The notes under the pieces are model-generated. The model worked only from the letters and a program-made list of their open reading frames with translations, was not told the DNA's origin and made no database searches. A program made the position numbers and the translations under genes. Below, piece by piece: positions 26,964 to 36,205 of a DNA stretch of 55,380 nt; within the stretch, counting starts at the first letter, position 1, and each line of letters begins with the position of its first letter. Source of the DNA: Lachnospiraceae bacterium (GTDB lineage Bacteria > Bacillota > Clostridia > Lachnospirales > Lachnospiraceae); NCBI GenBank assembly GCA_028696165.1, contig JAQVHQ010000021.1, forward strand, positions 1 through 55,380. Direction: 5' to 3'.

Positions 26964-28460
26964 ATGAAAACAGTTAAAAACTACAAATTTTGGTTTTGCA
27001 CCGGTTCACAGGATTTATATGGAGATGAATGTTTAAAGAAAGTAGCAGAGCATTCAAAAATTATCGTAGAGAGATTAAATCAGTCTGGAGATTTACCTTT
27101 TGAAGTTGTCTGGAAGCCTACTTTAATCACCAATGAATTAATCAGAAAGACATTCAATGAAGCAAATGCAGATGAGGAATGCGCTGGTGTTATCACCTGG
27201 ATGCATACATTTTCACCTGCTAAATCATGGATTTTAGGATTACAGGAGTATAGAAAACCATTGTGCCATTTCCATACACAGTTTAATCAGGAAATTCCAT
27301 ATGATACTATCGATATGGATTTCATGAATGAGAATCAATCTGCACATGGTGACCGCGAATATGGTCATATTGTAAGCCGTATGGGAATTGAGAGAAAAGT
27401 AATCGTAGGTTACTGGGATGATCCTTCGGCAAGAAAAAGAATTGCTTCCTGGATGCGTACTGCTGTAGGAATCATGGAAAGCAGTCATATTCGTGTGGCA
27501 AGAATTGCCGACAACATGAGAAATGTTGCAGTTACAGAAGGTGATAAAGTAGAAGCACAGATTAAATTCGGCTGGGAGATTGATGCTTATCCGGTGAATG
27601 AAATCGCAGAATATGTGGCAGAAGTTTCAAAAGGAGATATTGATTCTCTGGTTCAGGAGTATTATGATACATATGAGATGATTTATGAAGGCCGTGATGA
27701 GGATGAATTCAGACGTCATGTGGCTGTTCAGGCTGGAATCGAAATCGGATTTGAGAAGTTCTTAGAGGAAAAAAATTACCAGGCTATCGTTACACATTTC
27801 GGTGATCTGGGAAGTCTTAAACAGCTGCCGGGACTGGCTATTCAGCGTCTTATGGCAAAGGGTTACGGATTTGGCGGAGAAGGCGACTGGAAGACTGCAG
27901 CTATGGTACGTTTGATGAAGATTATGACTGCAGGTAAAGCGGATGCCAAGGGTACTTCTTTCATGGAAGATTACACTTACAATTTGATTCCTGGCAAGAT
28001 GGGAATTCTGGAAGCACATATGCTGGAAGTATGCCCAAGTATTGCAGAAGGTAAAATTGGCATTAAGGTAAATCCGCTTAGCATGGGTGACAGAGAAGAT
28101 CCTGCAAGATTGGTATTTACATCTAAGACAGGTCCTGGTATTGCAACTTCCTTAGTGGATTTGGGAAATAGATTCCGTCTGATTATCAATGATGTGGATT
28201 GTAAGAAGACAGAGAAAGATATGCCGAAACTTCCGGTAGCAACAGCATTCTGGACACCACAGCCATCATTGGAAACCGGCGCTGAAGCATGGATACTGGC
28301 AGGTGGAGCACATCATACAGCATTCTCTTACGATTTAACTGCAGAGCAGATGGGTGACTGGGCAGCAGCTATGGGAATTGAAGCTGTTTATATTGATAAA
28401 GACACCAGAATTCGTGATTTTAAGAGAGACTTACAGTTAGGAAGTATTTTCTATAGATAG
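26964..28460 (+). CDS. araA: L-arabinose isomerase
   Basis: 498-residue enzyme converting L-arabinose to L-ribulose, the first step of the isomerase pathway. Family features include the N-terminal FWFCTGSQDLYGDE, the HTFSPAKSWILGL region, the FGGEGDWKTAAMVR metal-site segment and the C-terminal GGAHHTAFSY His motif. ATG 26964 has GGAGG 8 bp upstream; an ATG at 26949 overlaps that site. The 75-bp gap after araR contains two near-identical A-rich repeats (TATAAAAAGA[G/A]CAACAAA) and no convincing promoter, so transcription from the araR promoter is possible. Confidence 0.96.
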   Translation: MKTVKNYKFWFCTGSQDLYGDECLKKVAEHSKIIVERLNQSGDLPFEVVWKPTLITNELIRKTFNEANADEECAGVITWMHTFSPAKSWILGLQEYRKPLCHFHTQFNQEIPYDTIDMDFMNENQSAHGDREYGHIVSRMGIERKVIVGYWDDPSARKRIASWMRTAVGIMESSHIRVARIADNMRNVAVTEGDKVEAQIKFGWEIDAYPVNEIAEYVAEVSKGDIDSLVQEYYDTYEMIYEGRDEDEFRRHVAVQAGIEIGFEKFLEEKNYQAIVTHFGDLGSLKQLPGLAIQRLMAKGYGFGGEGDWKTAAMVRLMKIMTAGKADAKGTSFMEDYTYNLIPGKMGILEAHMLEVCPSIAEGKIGIKVNPLSMGDREDPARLVFTSKTGPGIATSLVDLGNRFRLIINDVDCKKTEKDMPKLPVATAFWTPQPSLETGAEAWILAGGAHHTAFSYDLTAEQMGDWAAAMGIEAVYIDKDTRIRDFKRDLQLGSIFYR

Positions 28461-28465
28461 ATACT

Positions 28466-28588
28466 TATATCTCAGTGAAAGAACGACTCCCGCTGAGATA
28501 TAGCCTCTGGCAGGATTGCAGAGCACTCTGGATGTATTATGTCAGCAAGCTGACGAGCGCTCACAGCAATTATGCCGAGGCATAATTG
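28466..28588 (+). promoter_or_regulatory. Cluster of hairpins in the araA-araB gap
   Basis: Three dyads in succession: TATATCTCAG/CTGAGATATA (28466-28502, perfect 10 bp), GTCAGC-AA-GCTGAC, and CAATTATGCC-GA-GGCATAATTG (28567-28588, perfect 10 bp). None has a T tract. They may set differential stability of araA versus araB message, or be remnants of a repeat. Confidence 0.5.
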
Positions 28589-28678
28589 AATTTAGATAAA
28601 TTTTGATTTGCAGAATAAGCAGTTTCTGAAAATTGATAATACTATGGAACATTATCATTAAAATTGGGAGGTAACAAG

Positions 28679-30286
28679 ATGGGTAACAGCATTGACAATG
28701 CAAAAACAGTAATTGAAAGTGGGAAGGCAGCTCTTGGAATCGAATTTGGTTCCACCAGAATCAAAGCAGTTCTGATTGACGAGACAAATCAGCCAATTGC
28801 TTCAGGAAGCTATGACTGGGAAAATCAGTTGGTAGATGGAATCTGGACATATTCCATGGAGGAGATTATCAAAGGCCTCCAGGGATGCTATGCAGATTTG
28901 CTCAAGGAAGTAAAAAAAGAGTATGATGCAGAGATTACCAATCTGTGCAGTATCGGAATCAGTGCCATGATGCATGGGTATATGGCATTTGACAAAGAAG
29001 ACCAGCTGTTGGTGCCATTCCGTACATGGAGAAATACCATGACAGAAGAGGCTGTGACAGAATTGACAAAATTATTCCAGTTCAGTATTCCTCAGAGATG
29101 GAGTATTGCACATCTGTATCAGGCTATTTTAAACGGGGAAGAACATGTTCCACAGATTACTTATTTTACTACACTGGCAGGCTATATTCACTGGCAGCTG
29201 ACAGGAGAAAAGGTATTAGGAGTCGGTGATGCAGCAGGTATGTTCCCTATAGATTCTGATATCTGTGATTATAATCAGACGATGATAGGACAGTTTGATG
29301 AACTTGTAGCATCCAAAGCATTTCCGTGGAAATTAAAAGAGCTTCTTCCAAAAGTTCTGGCAGCAGGACAGGCAGCAGGAACTTTGACAGAAGCAGGAGC
29401 AAAGCTTCTTGATGTGTCCGGTGAACTTGAAGCAGGTATCCCTCTATGCCCACCGGAAGGTGATGCAGGAACAGGAATGACTGCGACGAACAGTGTGGCC
29501 AAACGTACAGGTAATGTATCTGCGGGAACATCAGTATTCGGTATGGTTGTTTTGGAAAAAGGACTTTCCAAAGTATATCCGGAGATTGATATGGTAACGA
29601 ACCCTTCTGGTGATCCGGTTGCCATGGTACATTGCAATAACTGTACTTCAGACTTGAATGCCTGGGTAGGTCTGTTTAAAGAGTTTGCAGAAAGTTTTGG
29701 CATGAAGGTTGATATGAATGAGTTATTTGGCACATTATATAACAAGGCTTTAGAAGGGGATAAAGATTGCGGTGGACTGCTGGCTTACAATTATTTCTCA
29801 GGAGAGCATATTACAGGTTTTGAAGAGGGACGCCCATTGTTCGTGCGCAGACCGGACAGTAAGTTTAACCTGGCCAACTTTATGAGAACCCATCTTTTCA
29901 CCTGTCTGGGAGCTTTAAAGACAGGAATGGACATTTTAGTAAAACAGGAGCAAGTTACTGTTGACAAACTGCTGGGTCATGGTGGATTATTTAAGACAGA
30001 AGGTGTTGGACAGAGTGTTCTTGCAGCAGCGGTAGATACTCCAGTTGCAGTTATGAAAACAGCAGGCGAAGGCGGAGCCTGGGGAATTGCAGTTCTGGCT
30101 TCCTACATGGTACACAAAGCAGAGGGTGAAAAACTGGAAGACTACCTGAATGACAAAGTATTTGCCGGACAGGAAGGCAGCCTGATAGAGCCGAAAGCAG
30201 AAGATGTGGAAAGCTTCGAGATATTTATGGAAAGATACACCAAAGGCCTCGCGATAGAACGCGCAGCAGTGGAACACCTAGCCTAA
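28679..30286 (+). CDS. araB: L-ribulokinase, FGGY family
   Basis: 535-residue FGGY carbohydrate kinase, expected to phosphorylate L-ribulose to L-ribulose-5-phosphate using ATP. The N-terminal ATPase phosphate loop is [17 protein letters not shown], and the C-terminal FGGY domain includes [12 protein letters not shown] and the [12 protein letters not shown] adenosine-binding stretch. ATG 28679 has GGGAGG 6 bp upstream. The sequence is the second type of bacterial ribulokinase rather than E. coli-like AraB; its place between araA and araD makes the substrate assignment secure. A short palindromic repeat follows the stop. Confidence 0.88.
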   Translation: MGNSIDNAKTVIESGKAALGIEFGSTRIKAVLIDETNQPIASGSYDWENQLVDGIWTYSMEEIIKGLQGCYADLLKEVKKEYDAEITNLCSIGISAMMHGYMAFDKEDQLLVPFRTWRNTMTEEAVTELTKLFQFSIPQRWSIAHLYQAILNGEEHVPQITYFTTLAGYIHWQLTGEKVLGVGDAAGMFPIDSDICDYNQTMIGQFDELVASKAFPWKLKELLPKVLAAGQAAGTLTEAGAKLLDVSGELEAGIPLCPPEGDAGTGMTATNSVAKRTGNVSAGTSVFGMVVLEKGLSKVYPEIDMVTNPSGDPVAMVHCNNCTSDLNAWVGLFKEFAESFGMKVDMNELFGTLYNKALEGDKDCGGLLAYNYFSGEHITGFEEGRPLFVRRPDSKFNLANFMRTHLFTCLGALKTGMDILVKQEQVTVDKLLGHGGLFKTEGVGQSVLAAAVDTPVAVMKTAGEGGAWGIAVLASYMVHKAEGEKLEDYLNDKVFAGQEGSLIEPKAEDVESFEIFMERYTKGLAIERAAVEHLA

Positions 30287-30292
30287 AATAAC

Positions 30293-30356
30293 CATCGGGG
30301 GCAGGCGAAAACCGTTTTCGCCTGCTAAAAACCGTCAATTTAACCTGCTAAAAACC
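30293..30356 (+). repeat. Palindromic repeat between araB and araD (short copy)
   Basis: GGGGGCAGGCGAAAAC is followed directly by its complement GTTTTCGCCTGC (perfect 25-bp palindrome at 30301-30325), then two copies of CCTGCTAAAAACCGT. The same blocks (GGGGGCAGGCGAAAAC, CCTG..AAACCGTCAA) occur in the long hairpin at 37405-37521, so these are two members of one repeat family. Confidence 0.65.
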
Positions 30357-30422
30357 GTTAAAATAGCATGCAAGTGCTAAAATAATAACTAAACTATCAT
30401 ATTGCAGAAAGGAAATGAAAAA

Positions 30423-31112
30423 ATGTTAGAGAAATTAAAAGAAGAGATTTATGAGGCAAATATGCTGCTTCCAAAGTATGACCTGGTTACTTTTACCTGG
30501 GGAAATGTCAGTGGATTTGATGATGAGACAGGATATTTTGTAATCAAACCAAGTGGTGTGGAGTATGATGTATTAAAACCGGAAGATATGGTTGTAGTGG
30601 ATTTGGAAGGAAATAAAATCGAAGGAAAGTACAATCCATCCTCGGATACACCTACTCATGTGGAATTATATAAAGCATTCCCAACGATGAAGGGAATTGT
30701 ACATACTCATTCAGCGTGGGCTACAAGCTGGGCACAAGCTGGAAGAAGTATCCCTTGCTACGGAACAACTCATGCAGATTATATGTATGGAGAGATTCCA
30801 TGTGTACGTTGCCTGACAAAAGAAGAAATTGAAGGTGCATACGAGAAAAATACAGGACTTCTTATCGCAGAATGTTTCAAAGAGAAAGACCCAGAGGCAG
30901 TTCCGGCAGTACTTTGCAAAAACCATGGTGTATTTACCTGGGGTAAAGATGGCAAAGAAGCTGTTCATAATGCCGTTGTTGTAGAAGAAGTAGCTAAGAT
31001 GGCTGCAAGATGTGAGATGATTAACCCACAGGTAGAGCCAGCACCACAGGCTCTGCAGGATAAGCACTATTTCCGTAAACATGGAGAGAATGCTTATTAT
31101 GGTCAGAAATAG
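30423..31112 (+). CDS. araD: L-ribulose-5-phosphate 4-epimerase
   Basis: 229-residue class II aldolase/epimerase that converts L-ribulose-5-phosphate to D-xylulose-5-phosphate, feeding the pentose phosphate pathway. It shows TWGNVSGFD, the GIVHTHSAWATSWAQAG zinc-ligand segment (HTH), YGTTHADYMYGEIP and the KNHGVFTWG motif. ATG 30423 has AAAGGAAA upstream; the in-frame TTG at 30402 is less likely. It completes the araA-araB-araD set. Confidence 0.95.
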   Translation: MLEKLKEEIYEANMLLPKYDLVTFTWGNVSGFDDETGYFVIKPSGVEYDVLKPEDMVVVDLEGNKIEGKYNPSSDTPTHVELYKAFPTMKGIVHTHSAWATSWAQAGRSIPCYGTTHADYMYGEIPCVRCLTKEEIEGAYEKNTGLLIAECFKEKDPEAVPAVLCKNHGVFTWGKDGKEAVHNAVVVEEVAKMAARCEMINPQVEPAPQALQDKHYFRKHGENAYYGQK

Positions 31113-31189
31113 GTAAAATGCCGGAAATAAAGAAATGATATCTGACAGATGAGATACAGCGAATAAATCATAAGAAAGATGTCAATGAC

Positions 31190-31241
31190 AAAAGGTCTGA
31201 TATCCTATGCGAATAAGACGCATGGGATATTGGCCTTTTTT
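31190..31241 (+). terminator. Rho-independent terminator of the arabinose operon
   Basis: AAAAGGTCTGATATCC..GCG pairs with CGC..GGGATATTGGCCTTTT (wobbles in the middle) followed by TT. It lies only 24 bp before the next start. Confidence 0.8.
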
Positions 31242-31264
31242 ATCATATATCAAGGAGCAAAAAC

Positions 31265-31984
31265 ATGGCAGAACATATCGAACGCAGGGAGGTAGCCTGT
31301 GCCAATCAAACAATCATATATCAACTTACCAGGAAAAATGTGAAAAACGTCAACTTACGCATTAAACCGGACGGGACCATACTGGTGTCTGCCAATAATA
31401 GAATCAGTACACAGTTCATAGATACATTTATTAGAGAAAAACAGGATTTTATTTTCAAAGCTTTGGAAAAAAACACGGAGCGGCAGAGCAGTCCGGCGAG
31501 AATGCCAAAAAAATATATCACAGGCGAGGTATTTAGAATTCTCGGAGAAGACTATACCTTACAGGTGCAAAGTGGCTGGAAAGAATATGCGGTTATGGAC
31601 GGCTGTCAAATCATACTTACTGTAAAGGATACCGAAGATATATCGCGTAAAGAAAAAGTGTTTCATACCTGGCTGCAAAAATATATGCGACAGATATTTG
31701 GACAAATTTGCAGAGATACTTATGCTATGTTTTCGGAAAATCAAGTGCCGTGGCCGACTTTTAAGATTCGGACTATGACATCACGCTGGGGTTCCTGCCA
31801 TACAGTGAAAAATATTATCACCCTAAACAGCAGATTGATTGAAGTGCCGAAAGAGGCGGTTGAATATGTAGTACTTCATGAATTTGCTCACTTCCTGCAA
31901 CCGAATCACTCCAGGGCTTTTTATGCAGTTGTGGAACGATATATGCCGGACTGGAGGGAACGAAAGGCATTATTAAACATGTGA
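31265..31984 (+). CDS. YgjP-like metallopeptidase (M48-related, DUF45)
   Basis: 239-residue cytoplasmic protein of the YgjP/DUF45 family. The C-terminal half has TSRWGSCHTVKNIITLNSRL and the zinc-binding HEFAHFLQPNHS, with a conserved WRERKALLN end. The N-terminal part (about residues 1-110) is the usual beta-rich substrate or nucleotide-associated segment. These proteins are predicted zinc hydrolases; physiological role unknown. AAGGAGC precedes ATG 31265, which follows the arabinose operon terminator, so it is probably unrelated to arabinose use. Confidence 0.85.
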   Translation: MAEHIERREVACANQTIIYQLTRKNVKNVNLRIKPDGTILVSANNRISTQFIDTFIREKQDFIFKALEKNTERQSSPARMPKKYITGEVFRILGEDYTLQVQSGWKEYAVMDGCQIILTVKDTEDISRKEKVFHTWLQKYMRQIFGQICRDTYAMFSENQVPWPTFKIRTMTSRWGSCHTVKNIITLNSRLIEVPKEAVEYVVLHEFAHFLQPNHSRAFYAVVERYMPDWRERKALLNM

Positions 31985-32119
31985 GATGTCCAGTTGGAAT
32001 AATAGAATAGAAGGCTGCAAACTGAAATTAGAAAATAGTGTGCAGACTGTGTAGTAAAAAAACACCGGATAAGAATGAAAAAACAATAGTGAATCCATAG
32101 AAAATCATCAGGAAAGTGC

Positions 32120-32125
32120 TATAAT
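32120..32125 (+). promoter_or_regulatory. Extended -10 upstream of the nitroreductase
   Basis: TGC-TATAAT at 32117-32125 is a consensus extended -10 with only a weak -35. A 16-bp-period direct repeat CAGATAGAAATATA (twice) follows it. Confidence 0.45.
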
Positions 32126-32186
32126 TTATTCAGATAGAAATATATCAGATAGAAATATAAACCAGGTATAGTCAGGAGGTCATCAA

Positions 32187-32711
32187 ATGAACAAAACAAT
32201 TGAAGATTTAGTGTCAAGAAGAAGTATCCGCAAATACAAAAGCGAACAAATCAGTGAGGAAGAATTAGCATTGATTCTAAAAGCCGGCGAGTACGCTCCT
32301 ACCGGAATGGGTATGCAGTCACCGGTTATGGTAGTAGTCCAGGATAAGGCAACCATAGAGCAGCTTCGCAGGATGAATGCTGCAATTATGGGAAATCCGG
32401 ATTCGGATCCATTCTACGGCGCACCGACAGTAGTGGTTGTACTGGTAGATCCAGGCCGCCCGACAACCAATATCCAGGATGGAAGCCTCGTTATGGGGAA
32501 TCTTATGAATGCAGCGTATGCGTTGGGCGTTGGTTCCTGCTGGATTCACAGGGCAAAAGAAGAATTTGAATCAGAAGAAGGAAAAGCACTTTTGAAAAAA
32601 TGGGGATTGAGTGAAGATTATATTGGCGTGGGACACTGCATCCTGGGTTATGCGGATGGTTCTGCTCCAGAGGCAAAACCAAGAAAAGAAAATTATATTG
32701 TACGTATTTAA
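32187..32711 (+). CDS. Nitroreductase family protein
   Basis: 174-residue FMN-dependent nitroreductase-fold oxidoreductase. The family motif RRSIRKYKSEQISEEEL is at the N-terminus, with TGMGMQSPVMVVVQD, the NLMNAAYALGVGSCWIHRAKEEF flavin-contact region and GVGHCILGYADG toward the end. The native substrate is unknown; such proteins reduce nitro compounds, quinones or flavins using NAD(P)H. AGGAGG lies 8 bp before ATG 32187. The amidohydrolase gene follows closely, so the two may be co-transcribed. Confidence 0.9.
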   Translation: MNKTIEDLVSRRSIRKYKSEQISEEELALILKAGEYAPTGMGMQSPVMVVVQDKATIEQLRRMNAAIMGNPDSDPFYGAPTVVVVLVDPGRPTTNIQDGSLVMGNLMNAAYALGVGSCWIHRAKEEFESEEGKALLKKWGLSEDYIGVGHCILGYADGSAPEAKPRKENYIVRI

Positions 32712-32741
32712 CTTTAAACTAGAAAAGATTTGGAAAAGATA

Positions 32742-34070
32742 ATGTATGAGAAAATAAAAGAAGCAGCTGCGAACATAGAAAAAGAATTATGGGAAAATAG
32801 ACAGCGTTTTCATGATTTCCCGGAGCAGGGCTGGCAGGAAATGAGAGCCTCTGTATACATAGCTGATTATTTGAAAAAGTTGGAGTTTCAGGTATTACAG
32901 GGCGATGAAGTTCACGAGATGAAAGCAAGGATGGGTGTACCTTCAGATGATATACTGCAGGCACATAAGGTGAAGGTTCTGCAAATGGGAGTAGATTCCA
33001 GTGAGCTGAAGAACGTAGAAAATGGAAACACAGGTGTTATCGGCATTCTCAAAATAGGGGACTGCATCCAGAAGAATAAGGTGCCAACCATAGCTCTCAG
33101 GTTTGATATGGATGCCCTTGAAGCTGGAAAACCTGCACATCTGTGTGGCCATGATGGACATATGGCAATTGGATTAGGTGTGGCAAGAGTTTTGTCTCAA
33201 TTGCAAAAGGAATGGCTTTCCTTATTCAGGCAGGAAGGTAGTCATATATGTGATAATGACGATACAGATATCTTAGAGAAAACAAAATCGCGAGATTCGG
33301 GAGTGGTTGTAAAGTTGATTTTTCAGCCAGCCGAGGAAGGTGTCCGCGGTGCAAAATCAATCGTGGAAAAGGGGCATTTAGAAGGGGTGGACTATCTACT
33401 GGGAATACATATCCAGCCATCTTTAAAAACAGCCATTTGCACCGGCATGACAGGCACTTATGCTACCACAAAGTTTGATGTGGTTTTCCACGGCAAAGCA
33501 GCTCATGCTGCTGCCGCTCCGGAACAAGGGCGCAACGCACTTTTAGCGGCAGCCTCGGCAGTGACGCAGTTATATGCCATTCCAAGACACAGTCAGGGAG
33601 ACTCAATTATAAATGTAGGGACTTTTCAGGCAGATACTGGAAGAAATGTGATTTGTGACCAGGCAGTCTTGAAACTGGAAACAAGGGGGAAGACTTCAGA
33701 AATTAATGAGTACATGGAGAAGTATGCAAGAAACATACTTGAACATACAGCAGCTATACATGGATGTACCTGTGAAATTGTACAGGTGGGAAGTGCCCCA
33801 TCTATAAAGTCTAGCATCGAGTTAAGAGAACTGACGGGAAAAGTGGCTGGAAAACTGGGATATGAGACATTACCGCCCGAATTTTGGAATGTCAGCGAAG
33901 ACTTTGCATATATGGCACAGGAAGTACTGAACCAAGGCGGTAAGACTAACTATATAGGCGCCAGAGTACCGTGTTCAGGTCCGCTGCACAGTGAGAATTT
34001 TACGTTTGATAAGCAGGCTTTGGAAATGGGTGTTCAGACATTGACTGGGTTGATTATGGAATTGGTGTAA
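32742..34070 (+). CDS. M20-family amidohydrolase/peptidase
   Basis: 442-residue zinc-dependent hydrolase of the M20D type (N-acyl amino acid amidohydrolase-like). Metal ligands are visible in HLCGHDGHMAIG, QPAEEGVRG, LGIHIQPS and near the end in GPLHSENFTF. Compared with typical members it carries extra residues between the first and second ligand blocks (about residues 70-105 and 165-195), and replaces the usual ALPI segment with ALEAGKPAH. The start is unsure: ATG 32742 with weak GGAAAAG, or TTG 32730. It follows the nitroreductase by 30 bp. The substrate is unknown. Confidence 0.85.
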   Translation: MYEKIKEAAANIEKELWENRQRFHDFPEQGWQEMRASVYIADYLKKLEFQVLQGDEVHEMKARMGVPSDDILQAHKVKVLQMGVDSSELKNVENGNTGVIGILKIGDCIQKNKVPTIALRFDMDALEAGKPAHLCGHDGHMAIGLGVARVLSQLQKEWLSLFRQEGSHICDNDDTDILEKTKSRDSGVVVKLIFQPAEEGVRGAKSIVEKGHLEGVDYLLGIHIQPSLKTAICTGMTGTYATTKFDVVFHGKAAHAAAAPEQGRNALLAAASAVTQLYAIPRHSQGDSIINVGTFQADTGRNVICDQAVLKLETRGKTSEINEYMEKYARNILEHTAAIHGCTCEIVQVGSAPSIKSSIELRELTGKVAGKLGYETLPPEFWNVSEDFAYMAQEVLNQGGKTNYIGARVPCSGPLHSENFTFDKQALEMGVQTLTGLIMELV

Positions 34071-34128
34071 GACATTACAAGAATAGATATTAAACAATCA
34101 GCATAGGTGTATGTTAGATTTTTAGCTA

Positions 34129-34184
34129 AAAAAAGATACCGTCATCAAATATCCGTTTTCATATTTGATGACGGTATCTTTTTT
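34129..34184. terminator. Bidirectional terminator, amidohydrolase / prepilin-like gene
   Basis: A perfect 24-bp stem (arms 34129-34152 and 34161-34184, core GATACCGTCATCAAATAT) with an 8-nt loop, A6 before and T6 after. It serves the two convergent genes. Confidence 0.9.
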
Positions 34185-34191
34185 ATGGCCT

Positions 34192-35040
34192 CTAAGGAAT
34201 AGGCTCTTTGTTTTCTTTTGTCATATAGTCGTTGTATATCTGTTTCATGAGTTCAAAATCTGATTTTTTCGAAACGTCAACTTTTGCACTGGCAGCAATT
34301 TCTTTGTTTGAATTAGGTTCACTTATTACATTATAGTCCCCGTTAGACTTGACAGTGGTGCTCCATACGGAGTATCTGTCACCGTATTGTGAGCTGTAAG
34401 CGCCTGGCAGGCGATACCGCATAATAGTAATGCTGTCACCGGCATTCATTTTAGTAACATCTTCTGTAGTCCACTGGATTAGCCAGCCATTCACATCTTT
34501 GCTGAGTTTCCAGGTCTTTGCACCCAGAGATTCTAAATCAAGTCCTGTTTTTTCCAGTAAATTCTTTTTGAATGCTTCTGTGTCTGCTGAATTAGAGGTG
34601 GAATCTAAAGCTTTTAGAGTTTTTGGATTGCCATCGGCAGTCAGGTAATCTATGAGATTTTTCATGGCAGCAGCATTCAAACCATCGCTGTGTTTGCTGC
34701 AGTTGACCACAAAACTTTCATTTTCAAACTTTACAGTTATTTTAGCAGTTTTGTCTGGACAGATATGTGTGGAATCTGTCTGCGTCCATTTTACAGAACC
34801 GTCTGGATTGACTACGTTCTCGGGATTAGTCATGTATTCTGCTGAAAGTTCTGATTTTAGGCCTCTTCGATTAGCCATGCAGGTTGCTTTACGTGTTTTC
34901 TCCAATTGGGAAGTGAAAATAGGAATAGAGACTGCCACCAATACTGCGATAATAGCTACAACAATAAGCAGTTCAGCTAATGTAAAACCATCCTTTTTAA
35001 TTATTCTCTTTATGCTTTTTGAACTATTTGACTTTTTCAT
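34192..35040 (-). CDS. Orphan prepilin-like protein (type IV pilin N-terminal motif)
   Basis: 282 residues. After a basic leader comes the prepilin cleavage motif G-FTLAELLIVVAIIAVLVAVSIP at about residue 18, with the hydrophobic helix and Glu at position +5 of the mature protein. The large C-terminal domain is unlike classical major pilins; it has short Cys-containing segments (THICPDKT, VNCSKHSD) and a KMNAGDSITIMRYRLPG stretch. No prepilin peptidase, assembly ATPase or other pilin gene is in the window, so it probably works with a pseudopilus or type IV system encoded elsewhere. AGGTG lies 8 bp before the start. Function is not established. Confidence 0.82.
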   Translation of the reverse strand: MKKSNSSKSIKRIIKKDGFTLAELLIVVAIIAVLVAVSIPIFTSQLEKTRKATCMANRRGLKSELSAEYMTNPENVVNPDGSVKWTQTDSTHICPDKTAKITVKFENESFVVNCSKHSDGLNAAAMKNLIDYLTADGNPKTLKALDSTSNSADTEAFKKNLLEKTGLDLESLGAKTWKLSKDVNGWLIQWTTEDVTKMNAGDSITIMRYRLPGAYSSQYGDRYSVWSTTVKSNGDYNVISEPNSNKEIAASAKVDVSKKSDFELMKQIYNDYMTKENKEPIP

Positions 35041-35236
35041 ATTGCAATCACCTGCGTTTTACTGAGATTGTTGTTAATAATAGATATAAGTAAGAAACAT
35101 CATGAATGAGTTTGTATGTGCCATGTTTTTATTATACTCTCTTTATTTCTGTTATTCAATTTGGTTTTAGTGAATTATATGATAAAATTTAGACGAATTC
35201 GATGAGAAAAGCAGTGATAAGCTGGAAAACTGACAA

Positions 35237-35272
35237 GAAAAGAAGCAGACTAAAAATAGCCTGCTTCTTTTC
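35237..35272. terminator. Terminator of the ECF S-component gene
   Basis: GAAAAGAAGCAG (35237-35248) pairs with CTGCTTCTTTTC (35261-35272), with an inner CTA/TAG. Read on the minus strand it ends the gene at 35289. The remaining gap 35041-35236 shows nothing else clear. Confidence 0.8.
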
Positions 35273-35288
35273 CTAAGAACTTATAAAT

Positions 35289-35954
35289 TTATGCGTGTAT
35301 TGTATTTTTCTTCTTATCACTATTAACTACTGGTGTCGGACGAAATACTCTAAGAAGAGCTGTTCCGATAGCCACTACTAAAACTGCTGCTGCGATAGCT
35401 TCCGGAACTCCGGATGCTGCAACTGTTCCCATAACCAATCCAAATACAGCAGAGACAGCAACTTCTTTTGCCTGTGCATACTGCTGGGCAAAGAGCACGT
35501 AGATGCTTCCCATAACCAGTATTGTATTCGTCATGGAACCGATGAAACCAGTGATAACCAGACCAATTGTTTTATTTAACTTGATTTTCTTAAATAGAAT
35601 CCATAACCATCCGGCTACAACTCCGATTAAGATACGGCATCCAATGGATACCCAGATTGCTTTTAATACACCGGAAAATCCTGTGGTACTAAGGAATGGT
35701 GAAAAAGCAAAAGAAAGTAAGGTTGGTGCCATGGTATTGCTGATCATAGAGCAGACTCCGAAAACTCCGCCTAAGAAAGCGCCAGCCAAAGGGCCTAATA
35801 AAATCGCACCAATGATGACCGGGATATGAACCGTTGTCGCCTTAATAATTGGCAGTTGAATCATACCAAGCGGAGTATTCGCCAGTAAGATTACGATGGC
35901 TGCCATAAGTGCAACACTTACCATCCAACGAGTGTCTTTTTTGTTTGTATTCAT
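35289..35954 (-). CDS. ECF transporter S component, probable pantothenate (PanT-like)
   Basis: 221-residue membrane protein with about six hydrophobic segments. The ATTVHIPVIIGAILLGPLAGA and GGVFGVCSMISNT stretches are typical of vitamin-binding S components of group II ECF transporters, which use a shared ECF energising module encoded elsewhere. It is divergent from coaBC, a coenzyme A enzyme acting downstream of pantothenate, which supports pantothenate as the vitamin (context inference). GGAGG lies upstream of the start at 35954. Confidence 0.85.
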   Translation of the reverse strand: MNTNKKDTRWMVSVALMAAIVILLANTPLGMIQLPIIKATTVHIPVIIGAILLGPLAGAFLGGVFGVCSMISNTMAPTLLSFAFSPFLSTTGFSGVLKAIWVSIGCRILIGVVAGWLWILFKKIKLNKTIGLVITGFIGSMTNTILVMGSIYVLFAQQYAQAKEVAVSAVFGLVMGTVAASGVPEAIAAAVLVVAIGTALLRVFRPTPVVNSDKKKNTIHA

Positions 35955-36009
35955 TTTTTTCCTCCTTGTTATCGTTCTCTATTTTTGAGATACAATACAA
36001 TACTGCGTA

Positions 36010-36038
36010 AGTTTACCATATCTATAGTAGAAGGACAA
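36010..36038 (-). promoter_or_regulatory. Promoter of the ECF S-component gene
   Basis: Minus strand: -35 TTGTCC (36038-36033), 17-bp spacer, -10 TAAACT (36015-36010) with a TGG extension. On the plus strand a TATAAT at 36122-36127 with a weak -35 may drive coaBC. Confidence 0.55.
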
Positions 36039-36205
36039 TAGGGAAATAAAAATGTTACGGTAATGCTTTGAAAAAAATACAAGAATAGTGGAGTGGTATG
36101 GATTTTTGAAGAGTAATAAAGTATAATTTCAGATAAGAACTGTTCAAGAGAAAAGAACTTATTAATGATTGATAGATGCCGCCGCAGGCAGTTAAGGAGG
36201 ATTAC

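Noticed and set aside
32742-34070. Frameshift or decay in the M20 amidohydrolase
   Set aside because: Spacing of motifs is unusual, but all metal-ligand blocks are present in one frame.
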